DNA from: Microbacterium sp. 3J1
Lineage (GTDB): Bacteria; Actinomycetota; Actinomycetes; Actinomycetales; Microbacteriaceae
Assembly (NCBI RefSeq): GCF_001049495.1
Contig: NZ_CDWI01000007.1
Location: 186,001-250,000, forward strand
Length of the DNA stretch: 64,000 nt
Direction: 5' to 3'
Shown here: positions 8,901 through 17,159 of the stretch, one piece after another
How positions within the stretch are numbered: the first letter of the stretch is position 1
How the letters are laid out: every line of letters starts with the position of its first letter
Made by a program: the position numbers and the translations under genes
The notes under the pieces: generated by a model
Databases searched by the model: none
The model's input: the letters and a program-made list of their open reading frames with translations, nothing else
What the model was told of the DNA's origin: nothing

Positions 8901-8989
8901 GCATCCCTCCGCTCCCGCCGCGTCCCTGTCGTCCGCATCCCCGTGCAGCGACAGCGGATGCGGCGGGAGCGCTGTTTCGTGAGGGATGC
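8901..8989. terminator. Long nested intergenic hairpin after the nitroreductase gene
   Basis: GCATCCCTC (8901-8909) pairs with GAGGGATGC (8981-8989), and inside it GCTCCCGCCGC (8911-8921) pairs exactly with 8960-8970. A third pair, CTGTCG/CGACAG, lies inside that. It is probably the terminator of the upstream gene and ends only 17 bases before the -10 element of the permease gene. Confidence 0.6.
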
Positions 8990-9005
8990 GGACCGCCCGT
9001 CGACT

Positions 9006-9018
9006 TACAATCGTCGGC
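9006..9018 (+). promoter_or_regulatory. -10 element (TACAAT) of a probably leaderless permease gene
   Basis: TACAAT at 9006-9011 is seven bases before the ATG at 9019, so transcription would start at or next to the A of the start codon. There is no ribosome-binding site in between. Confidence 0.55.
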
Positions 9019-10524
9019 ATGGCAATTCAGCGAAGGATCAAGTCCGTCGAGCAGTCGATGGCAGAGACGCACGATGAGAAACGCTCGCTGAAGCGGTCGC
9101 TCGGCACCTGGGACCTCGCCGTCATGGGCGTCGCCGTCGCCGTCGGCGCGGGCATCTTCTCCGTCGGCGCCGAGGCCTCGGCTCGTCACGCCGGGCCCGC
9201 GGTGATCATCTCGTTCATCATCGCCGCCGCCGTGTGCGGCCTGGCGATCCTCTGCTACGCCGAGTTCGCCTCCTCCATTCCGGTGGCAGGCTCGGCCTAC
9301 ACGTTCACCTACTCGACCCTGGGCGAGTTCCTCGCCTGGATCATCGGCTGGGACCTCATCCTCGAGATGCTCATGGCCTCGGCCGTGATCGCGAAGTACT
9401 GGGGCGTCTACCTCGGCGACGCGGTGTCCCTGTTCGACCTCGAGATCCCGATGACGCTGCAGCTCGGTCCGCTCGCGTTCGACTGGGGCCCCGTCGTCAT
9501 CGTCGCGATCTTCACGGTGCTCCTGGCGCTCGGAACGCGGCTGTCGAGCCGGGTGAACAGCGTGTTCACGGTCATCAAGGTCGCGATCGTGCTCTTCGTG
9601 ATCATCGTCGGCCTGTTCTTCATCAACGGCGCCAACTACACGCCGTTCGTGCCTCCGGCCGAGACGGGCGCAGCGTCCGAGAGCGCCTGGACGCAGTCGC
9701 TGTTCTCCTTCATGACGGGCGCCGACCCGACGATGTACGGCGTTTTCGGCATCCTCAGCGGGGCCGCACTCGTCTTCTTCGCGTTCATCGGGTTCGACGT
9801 CGTGGCCACCAGCGCCGAGGAGACCAAGGACCCGAAGCGGACGGTGCCGCGCGGCATCATCCTCGGTCTCATCATCGTGACCGTGCTCTACGTGCTGGTC
9901 GCCATCGTCATCACCGGCATGGTCTCGTACACCGAGCTCGCAAAGCTCGACGAGCCGTCGCTGTCGAGCGCGTTCGAGCTCGTGGGTGCGACCTGGGCGG
10001 CGCAGGTGATCGCGATAGGCAGCCTCGTCGGCCTCACGACCGTCGTCATGGTGCTGCTCATGGGACTCGCCCGCGTCGTGTTCGCGATGAGCCGCGACGG
10101 CCTCCTCCCCCGTTCCCTGAGCGTCACCGACGCCAAGCGCGGCACCCCGATCCGCATTCAGCTCATCGTCGGCGTCGTCATCGCCCTCATCGCCGGCTTC
10201 ACCGACGTGCAGGTGCTCGGCGACATGATCAACATCGGCACGCTGTCGGCGTTCGTGCTCGTGAGCATCGGAGTGCCGATCCTGCGCAAGACCCGCCCCG
10301 ACCTCGAGCGCCCGTTCACGGTGCCGCTCTCGCCGTGGCTGCCGTGGATCTCGGCGCTCGCCTGCTTCTGGCTCATGCTGAACCTCAGCACCGAGACCTG
10401 GGTGCGCTTCGCGATCTGGCTGGCGCTCGGCATGGTGATCTACTTCGCCTACTCGCGTCGGCACTCGCTCATCGGGCGCGAGCTCGCGGCGGATGCGATC
10501 GCGAGCCGCAGCACGAGGATCTGA
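9019..10524 (+). CDS. APC-family amino acid permease (cationic amino acid transporter type)
   Basis: A 501-residue membrane protein with about 12 transmembrane helices and the APC signatures: GAGIFSVGAEA in helix 1, GFDVVATSAEETKDPKRTVPRGI around residue 270, and a MSRDGLLP loop. Family 2.A.3.3 members import amino acids with protons; the exact substrate is unknown. An upstream in-frame ATG at 8986 lies inside the hairpin and promoter, so I use 9019, which fits a leaderless transcript. It converges with clpB across a strong hairpin. Confidence 0.92.
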   Translation: MAIQRRIKSVEQSMAETHDEKRSLKRSLGTWDLAVMGVAVAVGAGIFSVGAEASARHAGPAVIISFIIAAAVCGLAILCYAEFASSIPVAGSAYTFTYSTLGEFLAWIIGWDLILEMLMASAVIAKYWGVYLGDAVSLFDLEIPMTLQLGPLAFDWGPVVIVAIFTVLLALGTRLSSRVNSVFTVIKVAIVLFVIIVGLFFINGANYTPFVPPAETGAASESAWTQSLFSFMTGADPTMYGVFGILSGAALVFFAFIGFDVVATSAEETKDPKRTVPRGIILGLIIVTVLYVLVAIVITGMVSYTELAKLDEPSLSSAFELVGATWAAQVIAIGSLVGLTTVVMVLLMGLARVVFAMSRDGLLPRSLSVTDAKRGTPIRIQLIVGVVIALIAGFTDVQVLGDMINIGTLSAFVLVSIGVPILRKTRPDLERPFTVPLSPWLPWISALACFWLMLNLSTETWVRFAIWLALGMVIYFAYSRRHSLIGRELAADAIASRSTRI

Positions 10525-10540
10525 CCGCCCCAGGCCGTTC

Positions 10541-10581
10541 GACAGGCTCAGCGACCCGTCTCTGGGGTCGCTGAGCCTGTC
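10541..10581. terminator. Bidirectional terminator, 17-bp perfect stem, of a widespread repeat type
   Basis: GACAGGCTCAGCGACCC (10541-10557) pairs perfectly with 10565-10581 around a 7-base loop, between the convergent permease and clpB genes. The GGTCGCTGAGCCTGTC sequence resembles an intergenic hairpin found many times in other high-GC genomes, so it is probably both terminator and repeat. Confidence 0.75.
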
Positions 10582-10586
10582 GCGTG

Positions 10587-12806
10587 TCAGTCGTCGAGCA
10601 GCTCGGCTTCGATGACCTCGTCGTCGCCATCGGGCTCGTCCGTCGCCTCCGGGGAGGTCGACGTGAGCACGAGGCCCGTACCGTCGGCCGCCACGTCCAC
10701 GCGCACCGTGTCGCCGTCGCGCACACCGCCCGAGAGCAGAGCCGTCGCCAGCTTGTTCTGCACCTCGGTCTGGATGAGGCGGCGAAGCGGCCGTGCACCG
10801 AACATCGGGTCGTAGCCGCGCTCGGCGAGCCACGACCGGGCATCCGGGGTGACCGCCAGCGTGAGCCGACGATCGCGCAGCCGGTCATGCAGCTGGTCGA
10901 CCGACAGCTCGACGATCTGTGCGAGGTCGTCTTCGCTCAGCGCCGAGAACATGACGATGTCGTCCAGGCGGTTGAGGAACTCCGGACGGAACGCCTGCCG
11001 CACGAGACCCATGACCTGCTCGCGCTTCACCTCGACCGACAGCGTCGGGTCGATGAGGATCGGCGAGCCGAGGTTCGAGGTGAGGATCAGGATGACGTTC
11101 GAGAAGTCGACCGTGCGCCCCTGGCCGTCGGTCAGGCGACCGTCGTCGAGCACCTGCAGCAGCACGTCGAACACCTCGGGGTGCGCCTTCTCGACCTCGT
11201 CGAGGAGGACGACGCTGTACGGGCGTCGCCGCACGGCCTCGGTGAGCTGACCGCCCTGTTCGTAGCCGACGTACCCGGGAGGGGCGCCGACGAGCCGGGA
11301 GACGGAGTGCTTCTCGCCGTACTCCGACATGTCGATGCGCACCATGGCGCGCTCGTCGTCGAAGAGGAAGTCCGCCAGAGCCTTCGCGAGCTCGGTCTTT
11401 CCGACGCCGGTCGGGCCGAGGAAGAGGAACGACCCGGTCGGACGTCCGGGGTCGCTGATGCCGGCACGCGAGCGCCGGACCGCGTCGGACACCGCCTTGA
11501 CGGCATCCTTCTGCCCGATCAGGCGACGCCCGAGCTCGGACTCGAGGTGCAGCAGCCGCTCGCTCTCGCCCTGCAGCAGACGACCGACGGGGATGCCGGT
11601 CCACGCGGCGATCACGGCGGCGATGTCCTCTTCGGTGACCTGCTCGTTGACCATGCGTCCTTCGGTCGAGACGGCGGCCTCGGCCTGCTCGGCCTCGGCG
11701 ATCTCGCGCTCCAGGCGCTTGATGGTCTCGTACTCGAGCTTCGACGCCTTCGTGTAGTCGGCGTTGCGCATCGCGAGGTCGCGCTGCGTGACGGCGTCGT
11801 CGAGCCGCTTCTTCAGATCGCCGACGCGGTTCAGGCCCTGACGCTCGCGCGCCCACCGGGCCTCGAGGTCGGCGAGCTGCGCCTCCATGCCGACGAGCTG
11901 CTCGCGCAGCGCCGCCAGGCGCTCCTTCGACGCGGCGTCCTTCTCGCGCTTGAGGGCGAGCTCCTCGAGCTTCATCCGGTCGACCTGGCGCTTGAGCTGG
12001 TCGATCTCGACCGGCGACGAGTCGATCTCCATCTTGAGCCGCGACATGGACTCATCGATCAGGTCGATCGCCTTGTCCGGAAGCTGACGCGCGGGCAGGT
12101 AGCGGTTCGACAGCGCGGCGGCCGCGACCAGGGCGCTGTCCGAGATCGTGACTCCGTGATGCGCCTCGTATCGACCCTTGAGTCCGCGGAGGATCGCGAT
12201 CGTGTCCTCGACGGTCGGCTCGCCCACGTACACCTGCTGGAAGCGGCGCTCCAGCGCGGCATCCTTCTCGATGAACTCGCGGTACTCGTTGAGAGTCGTC
12301 GCGCCGATCAGCCGCAGCTCGCCGCGGGCGAGCATGGGCTTCAGCATGTTCGACGCGGCGACGGATCCCTCGCCGCCACCTGCGCCCATGAGCACATGCA
12401 GCTCGTCGATGAAGGTGATGACGCGTCCGTCGGACTCGGTGATCTCCTTGAGCACGCTCTTCAGACGTTCCTCGAACTGGCCTCGGTACATGGCACCGGC
12501 GACGAGGGCTGAGATGTCGAGCGACACCAGCTCCTTGTCCTTGAGCGACTCGGCGACATCGCCCGCGACGATGCGCTGCGCGAGGCCTTCGACGACCGCG
12601 GTCTTGCCGACGCCGGGCTCGCCGATCAGCACCGGGTTGTTCTTGGTGCGACGGGTGAGGACCTGGCTGACGCGGCGGATCTCGCTGTCGCGGCCGATCA
12701 CGGGGTCGAGCTTGCCCTGGCGGGCGCGGTCGGTGAGATTGATCCCGAACTGCTCGAGGGCGGACTGCTGGTCGTCGTTCTGCGGCGTGCTCTGTGGGCC
12801 TGGCAT
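10587..12806 (-). CDS. clpB: ClpB-type disaggregase lacking the N-terminal domain
   Basis: A 739-residue AAA+ chaperone that extracts polypeptides from aggregates together with DnaK. It has two ATPase modules (GEPGVGKT at residues 62-69 and [13 protein letters not shown] in the second) joined by a long coiled-coil M-domain, which marks it as ClpB rather than ClpC or ClpA. The start at 12806 has AGGAGG five bases upstream. The first Walker motif begins near residue 62 instead of about 205, so the substrate-binding N-domain of about 140 residues is absent. An HspR-type box lies 50 bases upstream, linking it to the dnaK operon. The C-terminus is acidic. Confidence 0.95.
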   Translation of the reverse strand: MPGPQSTPQNDDQQSALEQFGINLTDRARQGKLDPVIGRDSEIRRVSQVLTRRTKNNPVLIGEPGVGKTAVVEGLAQRIVAGDVAESLKDKELVSLDISALVAGAMYRGQFEERLKSVLKEITESDGRVITFIDELHVLMGAGGGEGSVAASNMLKPMLARGELRLIGATTLNEYREFIEKDAALERRFQQVYVGEPTVEDTIAILRGLKGRYEAHHGVTISDSALVAAAALSNRYLPARQLPDKAIDLIDESMSRLKMEIDSSPVEIDQLKRQVDRMKLEELALKREKDAASKERLAALREQLVGMEAQLADLEARWARERQGLNRVGDLKKRLDDAVTQRDLAMRNADYTKASKLEYETIKRLEREIAEAEQAEAAVSTEGRMVNEQVTEEDIAAVIAAWTGIPVGRLLQGESERLLHLESELGRRLIGQKDAVKAVSDAVRRSRAGISDPGRPTGSFLFLGPTGVGKTELAKALADFLFDDERAMVRIDMSEYGEKHSVSRLVGAPPGYVGYEQGGQLTEAVRRRPYSVVLLDEVEKAHPEVFDVLLQVLDDGRLTDGQGRTVDFSNVILILTSNLGSPILIDPTLSVEVKREQVMGLVRQAFRPEFLNRLDDIVMFSALSEDDLAQIVELSVDQLHDRLRDRRLTLAVTPDARSWLAERGYDPMFGARPLRRLIQTEVQNKLATALLSGGVRDGDTVRVDVAADGTGLVLTSTSPEATDEPDGDDEVIEAELLDD

Positions 12807-12857
12807 CTGTTCCTCCTGAGGAGACTCCTTCTGGTCGCGGTGTGGTCCATCCGCAAA

Positions 12858-12878
12858 GTTGAGTGTTCTTGACTCAAG
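12858..12878 (-). promoter_or_regulatory. HspR operator (HAIR box) of clpB
   Basis: Read on the minus strand this is CTTGAGT-N7-ACTCAAC, one base from the actinobacterial HAIR consensus CTTGAGT-N7-ACTCAAG. It lies just upstream of clpB, and an hspR gene is present at 45632-46063. Confidence 0.85.
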
Positions 12879-12879
12879 T

Positions 12880-14094
12880 TTAGCGCATCGCGCGCACTGC
12901 GTCGAGGATCGCTCTCGCCACCTCGCGCTTCGAGCCTGCGGCAGATGCGACGATCGCGCCACCCTCTCCGACGATCTCGACCGCGTTGTCGCGCTTCTCG
13001 AACCCGTGGTCCGCGTCGGCGAGGTTCACGGCGAGCAGGTCGACGCCCTTGCGCTCACGCTTGCGCCGCGCACGCTCCCGCCGCTCCTCGGCGTCCGGCA
13101 GCGTCTCAGCCGCGAACGCGACGATCACCTGCTCGGTCGGGCCTCCGCCGGCAGTGCGCGCCGCGGCGAGCGCGGCCACCACATCCTCGTTCTCCACGAG
13201 CTCGATGCTCGTGAGCGGGCCCTGCTCCTTGGTGAGTTTCTGATCCGAGGCGGAGGCGGGGCGGTAGTCGGCCACGGCGGCGGCCATGATCACGATGTCT
13301 GCCGCGCGGGATGCCGCCTTCATCGCATCCGCCAGCTGTGCCGCCGTCTCGACGCCGACGACCTCGACCGACGGATGCCGCGCCTCGGCGAGCACGTCAC
13401 CGGCGACGTTCGCCGCGACCACAGTCACCGATGCTCCCCGCGACGCGGCCTCTGCCGCGAGCGCGACCCCCTGCCGGCCGCTGGAGCGGTTGCCGAGGAA
13501 GCGCACCGGGTCGATCGGCTCCCTGGTCCCTCCGGCGGAGACGACCACGCGCAGTCCGTCCAGGTCGCGCGGCGCGAGGAGCGCGACCGCGGCGGCGAAG
13601 ATGTCCTCCGGCTCGACCATGCGACCGGGGCCGCTGTCTCCGCCCGCGAGCTCGCCGTCGGCCGGGCCGACCAGGTGCACACCCCGGCTCGTGAGGGTCT
13701 GGATGTTCGCCTGCGTGGCGGCGTTGCGCCACATCTCGGCGTGCATGGCGGGCGCGAGCAGCACCGGCGCCTCGGTCGCCAGCAGCGTCGTGCCGAGAAG
13801 GTCGTCGGCGATGCCGGCGGTGATCTTGGCGATCGAGTTCGCCGTCGCCGGTGCGACGATCACGAGGTCGGCGTTCTGTCCCAGCGCGACGTGCCGGACC
13901 TTCGCGACATCGTCGTGGACGCTCGTCGTCACCGGATGCCGGCTGAGGGCCTCCCAGGTCGGTGTGCCCACGAACCGCAGCGCGTCCTCCGTCGGAACCA
14001 CCGTCACCTCGTGTCCTGCCTTGGTCAGCAGCCGCACCAGGTGCACTGTCTTGTATGCGGCGATGCCACCCGTAACTCCGACGACGATGTTCAC
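12880..14094 (-). CDS. coaBC: Bifunctional phosphopantothenoylcysteine decarboxylase / phosphopantothenate-cysteine ligase
   Basis: A 404-residue enzyme for two steps of coenzyme A synthesis. The N-terminal CoaC half has the flavoprotein [10 protein letters not shown] loop, an ASANT-type [10 protein letters not shown] segment and the substrate-clamp motif as PAMHAEMW (His in place of the usual second-half Asn, as in other actinobacteria). The CoaB half starts with [13 protein letters not shown], then the nucleotide motif [10 protein letters not shown] use the GTG at 14094: CAGAAT lies six bases upstream, giving a leaderless start, and the protein then begins directly with the flavin-binding fold; ATG at 14115 is possible. 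Confidence 0.95.
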   Translation of the reverse strand: MNIVVGVTGGIAAYKTVHLVRLLTKAGHEVTVVPTEDALRFVGTPTWEALSRHPVTTSVHDDVAKVRHVALGQNADLVIVAPATANSIAKITAGIADDLLGTTLLATEAPVLLAPAMHAEMWRNAATQANIQTLTSRGVHLVGPADGELAGGDSGPGRMVEPEDIFAAAVALLAPRDLDGLRVVVSAGGTREPIDPVRFLGNRSSGRQGVALAAEAASRGASVTVVAANVAGDVLAEARHPSVEVVGVETAAQLADAMKAASRAADIVIMAAAVADYRPASASDQKLTKEQGPLTSIELVENEDVVAALAAARTAGGGPTEQVIVAFAAETLPDAEERRERARRKRERKGVDLLAVNLADADHGFEKRDNAVEIVGEGGAIVASAAGSKREVARAILDAVRAMR

Positions 14095-14167
14095 GGTTCG
14101 ATTCTGCCGCAGCATCCGCCTCCGCGGGCCGGAGCCCGTGCGCGGCCCGCGACCTAGACTGGCCTGC

Positions 14168-14869
14168 GTGTGCACCGTGGTGATCGATGTGGCGGATGCC
14201 GGGCCCGCGCGGCTGCTCGCGGTGCGCGATGAGGATCCGCAGCGCGACTGGGACGCCCTCGGCGAATGGTGGCCGGAGGCCTACCCCGGCGTCTCGGGAA
14301 TCCGCGACCGCCGGGCCGGCGGGGCATGGATGGCCATGAACCCCGCGTCGGGACGCCTGGCGGTGCTGCTCAATCGTGCGGATGTGACCGATCTCCCCGA
14401 GGAGCGTGCGCAGTCGCGCGGCTCTCTGGCGCTGGAGTCCGTCATGGGCCGATCGCCCTCGGGGGTGCTGCCGATGCACGGCTTCAATCTGCTCGAGGTC
14501 GGCCCGGAGGAGACGAGGGTGATCTCGTGGGACGGCGCGGAGCTCCGGACCTCGGCCGTGCCGCCGGGCACGCACATGATCGCGCACGACGATCTCGACG
14601 ATGAGGTCACTCCGCGCATCCGCACGTGGCTTCCGCGCTTCCGGGCACTGGGTCCGACCGCGGCCAGCGCGGACTGGGCCGAGGAGTGGACGGCGCTTCT
14701 CGCCGAGTCGGCGGCACTCGCCCCCGAGGACGATCGCGCCATCATCCGCGACAACCGCCCGCACGGGTATCCGACGCAGTCCCTGCTCTACGCCGTCGCC
14801 TCCGTCTCACCCGACGGCGTGGTCGTGCGCGATCACGCTCTGCCGAGTCCCGCGCACTGGGATCACTGA
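14168..14869 (+). CDS. NRDE-family (TANGO2-like) protein
   Basis: A 233-residue member of the NRDE family, beginning V-Cys-Thr with the family motif as VRDE around residue 19. A Cys directly after the initiator is conserved in this family and resembles an N-terminal nucleophile. The biochemical function of these proteins is not settled. The GTG start at 14168 is fixed by the need for Cys2 and by TAGACT ending seven bases upstream, so it is probably leaderless. It is divergent from coaBC. Confidence 0.85.
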   Translation: MCTVVIDVADAGPARLLAVRDEDPQRDWDALGEWWPEAYPGVSGIRDRRAGGAWMAMNPASGRLAVLLNRADVTDLPEERAQSRGSLALESVMGRSPSGVLPMHGFNLLEVGPEETRVISWDGAELRTSAVPPGTHMIAHDDLDDEVTPRIRTWLPRFRALGPTAASADWAEEWTALLAESAALAPEDDRAIIRDNRPHGYPTQSLLYAVASVSPDGVVVRDHALPSPAHWDH

Positions 14870-14905
14870 CGACCCCGGACTGCGCTTCCGGTCAGGCCGA
14901 CTCGG

Positions 14906-15880
14906 TCAGGCTGCCGACTCCGTGTCGTCGGCGCACGAGAACCGCGAGCGGTACGCGGTCGGCGTCGTGCCGAGCACGCGTGAGAAGTTCTGTCGCAGCA
15001 CCGCCGCCGACCCGAACCCGCACTCGTCGGCGATCTGCTCGAGCGACAGCTCGGTGCGCTCCAGCATCCGCTGCGCATGCAGCACCCGCTGCCTGGCGAG
15101 CCAGGCGGCCGGCGTCGCCCCGTACTCGGCCTTGAAGCGGCGTGCGAAGGTGCGTGGCGACATCAGCGCGCGGGCGGCGAGCTGGTCGACGCCCAGGTCG
15201 TCGCGAAGGTGCTCGACCGCCCAGTCCGCGACGGCGGCGAGGGAGTCGCTCGCGACGACGGGGATCGGACGGTCGATGAACTGCGCCTGACCGCCGTCGC
15301 GCTGCGGAGGCACGACCATGCGCCGGGCGATGCGGTTGGTGAGCTCGGCGCCGAGTTCCTGGCGCAGCAGGTGCAGGCAGGCGTCGATCCCGGCCGCGGT
15401 GCCCGCGCTGGTGATGATGCGGTCGTCCTGCACGAACAGCACATCGGGGTCGATCTCGATCTGCGGGTACATCTCCGCCATCACATCGGAGTACATCCAG
15501 TGGGTGGTGGCGCGTCGCCCGTCGAGCACCCCGGCGGCACCGAGGATGAACGAGCCGCTGCAGATCGTGAGCACCCAGGCACCCCGGGCGACCGCGTCGC
15601 GCGCGGCCTCGATCAGCAGCGGATCGATCTGCGTCCAGTACTCGCGCGGCACCGGGCAGAAGATCACCAGGTCGGCCTCATAGGCGTAGGAGAGGTCGTG
15701 CTCGACGTTGATCGAGAACCCCAGCTTCGACTTCACGACGCCGGGGTGCGGGGCGATGACACGGAAGTCGAAGTTCGGAACACCGTCGTTCGACCTGTCG
15801 AGCCCGAACGCCTCGCAGGCGAGCCCGAATTCGAACGGGGCGAATCCGTCTTGGACGATGCAGGCGACCGTCTTCATCAT
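14906..15880 (-). CDS. GlxA-family transcriptional regulator (DJ-1/PfpI domain plus AraC HTH)
   Basis: A 324-residue regulator. Residues 1-190 are a class I glutamine amidotransferase-like DJ-1/PfpI domain, with the nucleophile-elbow Cys in LTICSGSFIL, used as a sensor rather than an enzyme in this family. The last 100 residues are a double AraC HTH (LAARALMSPRTFARRF and IADECGFGSAAVLRQNF). There are two adjacent ATGs (15880 and 15877), and GGGAG lies just upstream. A perfect 22-bp palindrome at 15923-15944 is the likely site of autoregulation and of control over the small divergent gene. Confidence 0.92.
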   Translation of the reverse strand: MMKTVACIVQDGFAPFEFGLACEAFGLDRSNDGVPNFDFRVIAPHPGVVKSKLGFSINVEHDLSYAYEADLVIFCPVPREYWTQIDPLLIEAARDAVARGAWVLTICSGSFILGAAGVLDGRRATTHWMYSDVMAEMYPQIEIDPDVLFVQDDRIITSAGTAAGIDACLHLLRQELGAELTNRIARRMVVPPQRDGGQAQFIDRPIPVVASDSLAAVADWAVEHLRDDLGVDQLAARALMSPRTFARRFKAEYGATPAAWLARQRVLHAQRMLERTELSLEQIADECGFGSAAVLRQNFSRVLGTTPTAYRSRFSCADDTESAA

Positions 15881-15922
15881 GGCGACTCCCGGGGTTTGGC
15901 AGGATTCCTACGACAATAGTCA

Positions 15923-15944
15923 ATTCTGCCACTCGTGGCAGAAT
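15923..15944. promoter_or_regulatory. Perfect 22-bp palindromic operator between the GlxA regulator and a divergent small gene
   Basis: ATTCTGCCAC, two central bases, then its exact reverse complement. Further half-sites of TGGCAGRA type flank it: TTTGGCAGGA near 15895 and TTTCTGCCAT running into the start codon at 15970. The regulator next door is the obvious ligand, which is inference. Confidence 0.7.
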
Positions 15945-15969
15945 CGACGGTGATCGTAGTGTTTCTGCC

Positions 15970-16131
15970 ATGATACTCCTCATCTCACTTCTCGCACTAG
16001 CCATCTGGGCCGCGGTCGCCACCGTGGTCGAACTCCGTCGCGACGGCTACCGGCGTGTCCCCACCGACTGGACGCGCGTCAGGTCTCGCGACGCCTTCGA
16101 CCGCGCCGGGGCCGGGCACACCTACCGCTGA
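15970..16131 (+). CDS. Small single-span membrane protein, 53 residues
   Basis: The frame reads MILLISLLALAIWAAVATVV, one hydrophobic helix, followed by an Arg-rich cytosolic tail containing YRRVPTDW and ending HTYR. TAGTGT at 15957-15962 is seven bases before the ATG, so the message is probably leaderless. It is divergent from the GlxA regulator and shares its operator region, with one half-site overlapping the start codon. I know of no assigned function. Clear topology, good coding periodicity and the promoter support a real gene despite its size. Confidence 0.7.
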   Translation: MILLISLLALAIWAAVATVVELRRDGYRRVPTDWTRVRSRDAFDRAGAGHTYR

Positions 16132-16183
16132 CGGCGCAACAGTCCTCTCCCGTCGGCCGGGTGACGGCGCTACGCTCGGAGTC

Positions 16184-16552
16184 ATGAGCGAGCCGCAGCA
16201 GCCCCCCGCGCAGCCGTACCAGGGGCAGCCGTACCCCGGTCAGCCGCAGCCCGGCCCGCCGCAGCCCGGCCCGCCCCTGGTGGCGCTCGCGATCAGCCTG
16301 GTCGTGACACTCGCGTTCCCGTTCATCATCCGGTCGCTCTACGAGACCGTGGCGATCGGTGCGGTCGGGGCCGTGGGCAACGGCCTCGTGCTCGTCGTGG
16401 CGGTCGTGGCCCTGATCCTCGGACTCCTGGCCGTCCGGCGTCCCGGGCAGCAGATCCTCGCGGGCATCGCGATCGGGATCAGCGCCTCCGCGATCGCCGG
16501 CATCGTGCTGTCCTGGCTGTCGAACCTCGCCTTCGCACTGATCTACTCCTGA
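16184..16552 (+). CDS. Small membrane protein with Pro/Gln-rich N-terminus (paralogue 1)
   Basis: A 122-residue protein. The first 30 residues are low-complexity PYxGQP-type sequence; the rest holds three hydrophobic helices with an Arg-Arg-Pro turn between the second and third. TACGCT lies seven bases before the ATG, so it is probably leaderless. The next gene encodes a similar protein with the same helix pattern and the same R-R-P turn, indicating local duplication. Function unknown; Pro/Gln-rich tails of this kind occur on many actinobacterial membrane proteins. Confidence 0.8.
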   Translation: MSEPQQPPAQPYQGQPYPGQPQPGPPQPGPPLVALAISLVVTLAFPFIIRSLYETVAIGAVGAVGNGLVLVVAVVALILGLLAVRRPGQQILAGIAIGISASAIAGIVLSWLSNLAFALIYS

Positions 16553-16565
16553 CCGAAGGGCCACC

Positions 16566-17108
16566 ATGAGCGACACCCCGCAGCCCGCACCCGGCCAGCC
16601 CTACGCGCAGCCGGGTCAGCCCTACACGCAGCCGGGTCAGCCCTACGGCGCCCAGCCCGGTCAGCCCTACGGCGCCCAGCCCGGCCACCCCTACGGCGCC
16701 CAGCCCGGCCAGCCCGGTCAGCCCTACGGCGCCCAGCCGGGCCAGCCCTACGGTGCCCAGCCCGGCACCTACGGCCCCGCGTCACCCGCACCCGTCAGCG
16801 CCGGCAATCCGGTCGGACGCACGGCCTTCCTCGTGACCGTGATCGCGGTGGGTGTCGGACTCGTCGGGCAGTTCCTCCTGCAGCTCCTCTATGCGAGCAT
16901 CGGGTTCCAGGCACTCAGCGGCGTCTCGAGCATCCTCGAGTTCCTGGTCTTCGTCGGCGCGGCCGCCGGGCTCGTGCTGGGCATCGCCGCGCTGCGCAGG
17001 CCTGCGCCCCACCTGCTCGCGGCCATCGCGATCGGGATCGCCGGGAGCACGCTGGCGGGCACGCTGGTGTCGGTGCTGTCGAGCGCCGTGTACAACCTCG
17101 GGTTCTGA
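16566..17108 (+). CDS. Small membrane protein with PGQPYGAQ repeats (paralogue 2)
   Basis: A 180-residue protein. Residues 8-72 consist of imperfect repeats of PGQPYGAQ encoded by a 21-24 bp DNA repeat, then three transmembrane helices matching those of the preceding gene. GAAGGG lies a few bases before the ATG, and the 13-base gap suggests an operon with paralogue 1. The repeat tract is likely to vary in length by slippage or recombination. Function unknown. Confidence 0.82.
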   Translation: MSDTPQPAPGQPYAQPGQPYTQPGQPYGAQPGQPYGAQPGHPYGAQPGQPGQPYGAQPGQPYGAQPGTYGPASPAPVSAGNPVGRTAFLVTVIAVGVGLVGQFLLQLLYASIGFQALSGVSSILEFLVFVGAAAGLVLGIAALRRPAPHLLAAIAIGIAGSTLAGTLVSVLSSAVYNLGF

Positions 17109-17117
17109 CCCTCGCGG

Positions 17118-17159
17118 GCCGAGCCCCTCTCGTCACCGACGAGTCCGGGGCCCCTCGGC
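17118..17159. terminator. Bidirectional hairpin terminator
   Basis: CTCGTC-ACC-GACGAG forms the apex (17129-17143) and GCCGAG/CTCGGC the base, between a plus-strand gene ending at 17108 and a minus-strand gene ending at 17160. Confidence 0.65.

Noticed and set aside
8698..10833. 711-codon frame on the minus strand across the amino acid permease gene
   Set aside because: Extremely Arg/Asp/His-rich with no recognisable domain; it is the antisense shadow of a real membrane protein gene.
16590..16780. Tandem DNA repeat considered as a mobile or regulatory element
   Set aside because: It is in frame and encodes the PGQPYGAQ tail of a membrane protein, so it is a coding repeat.
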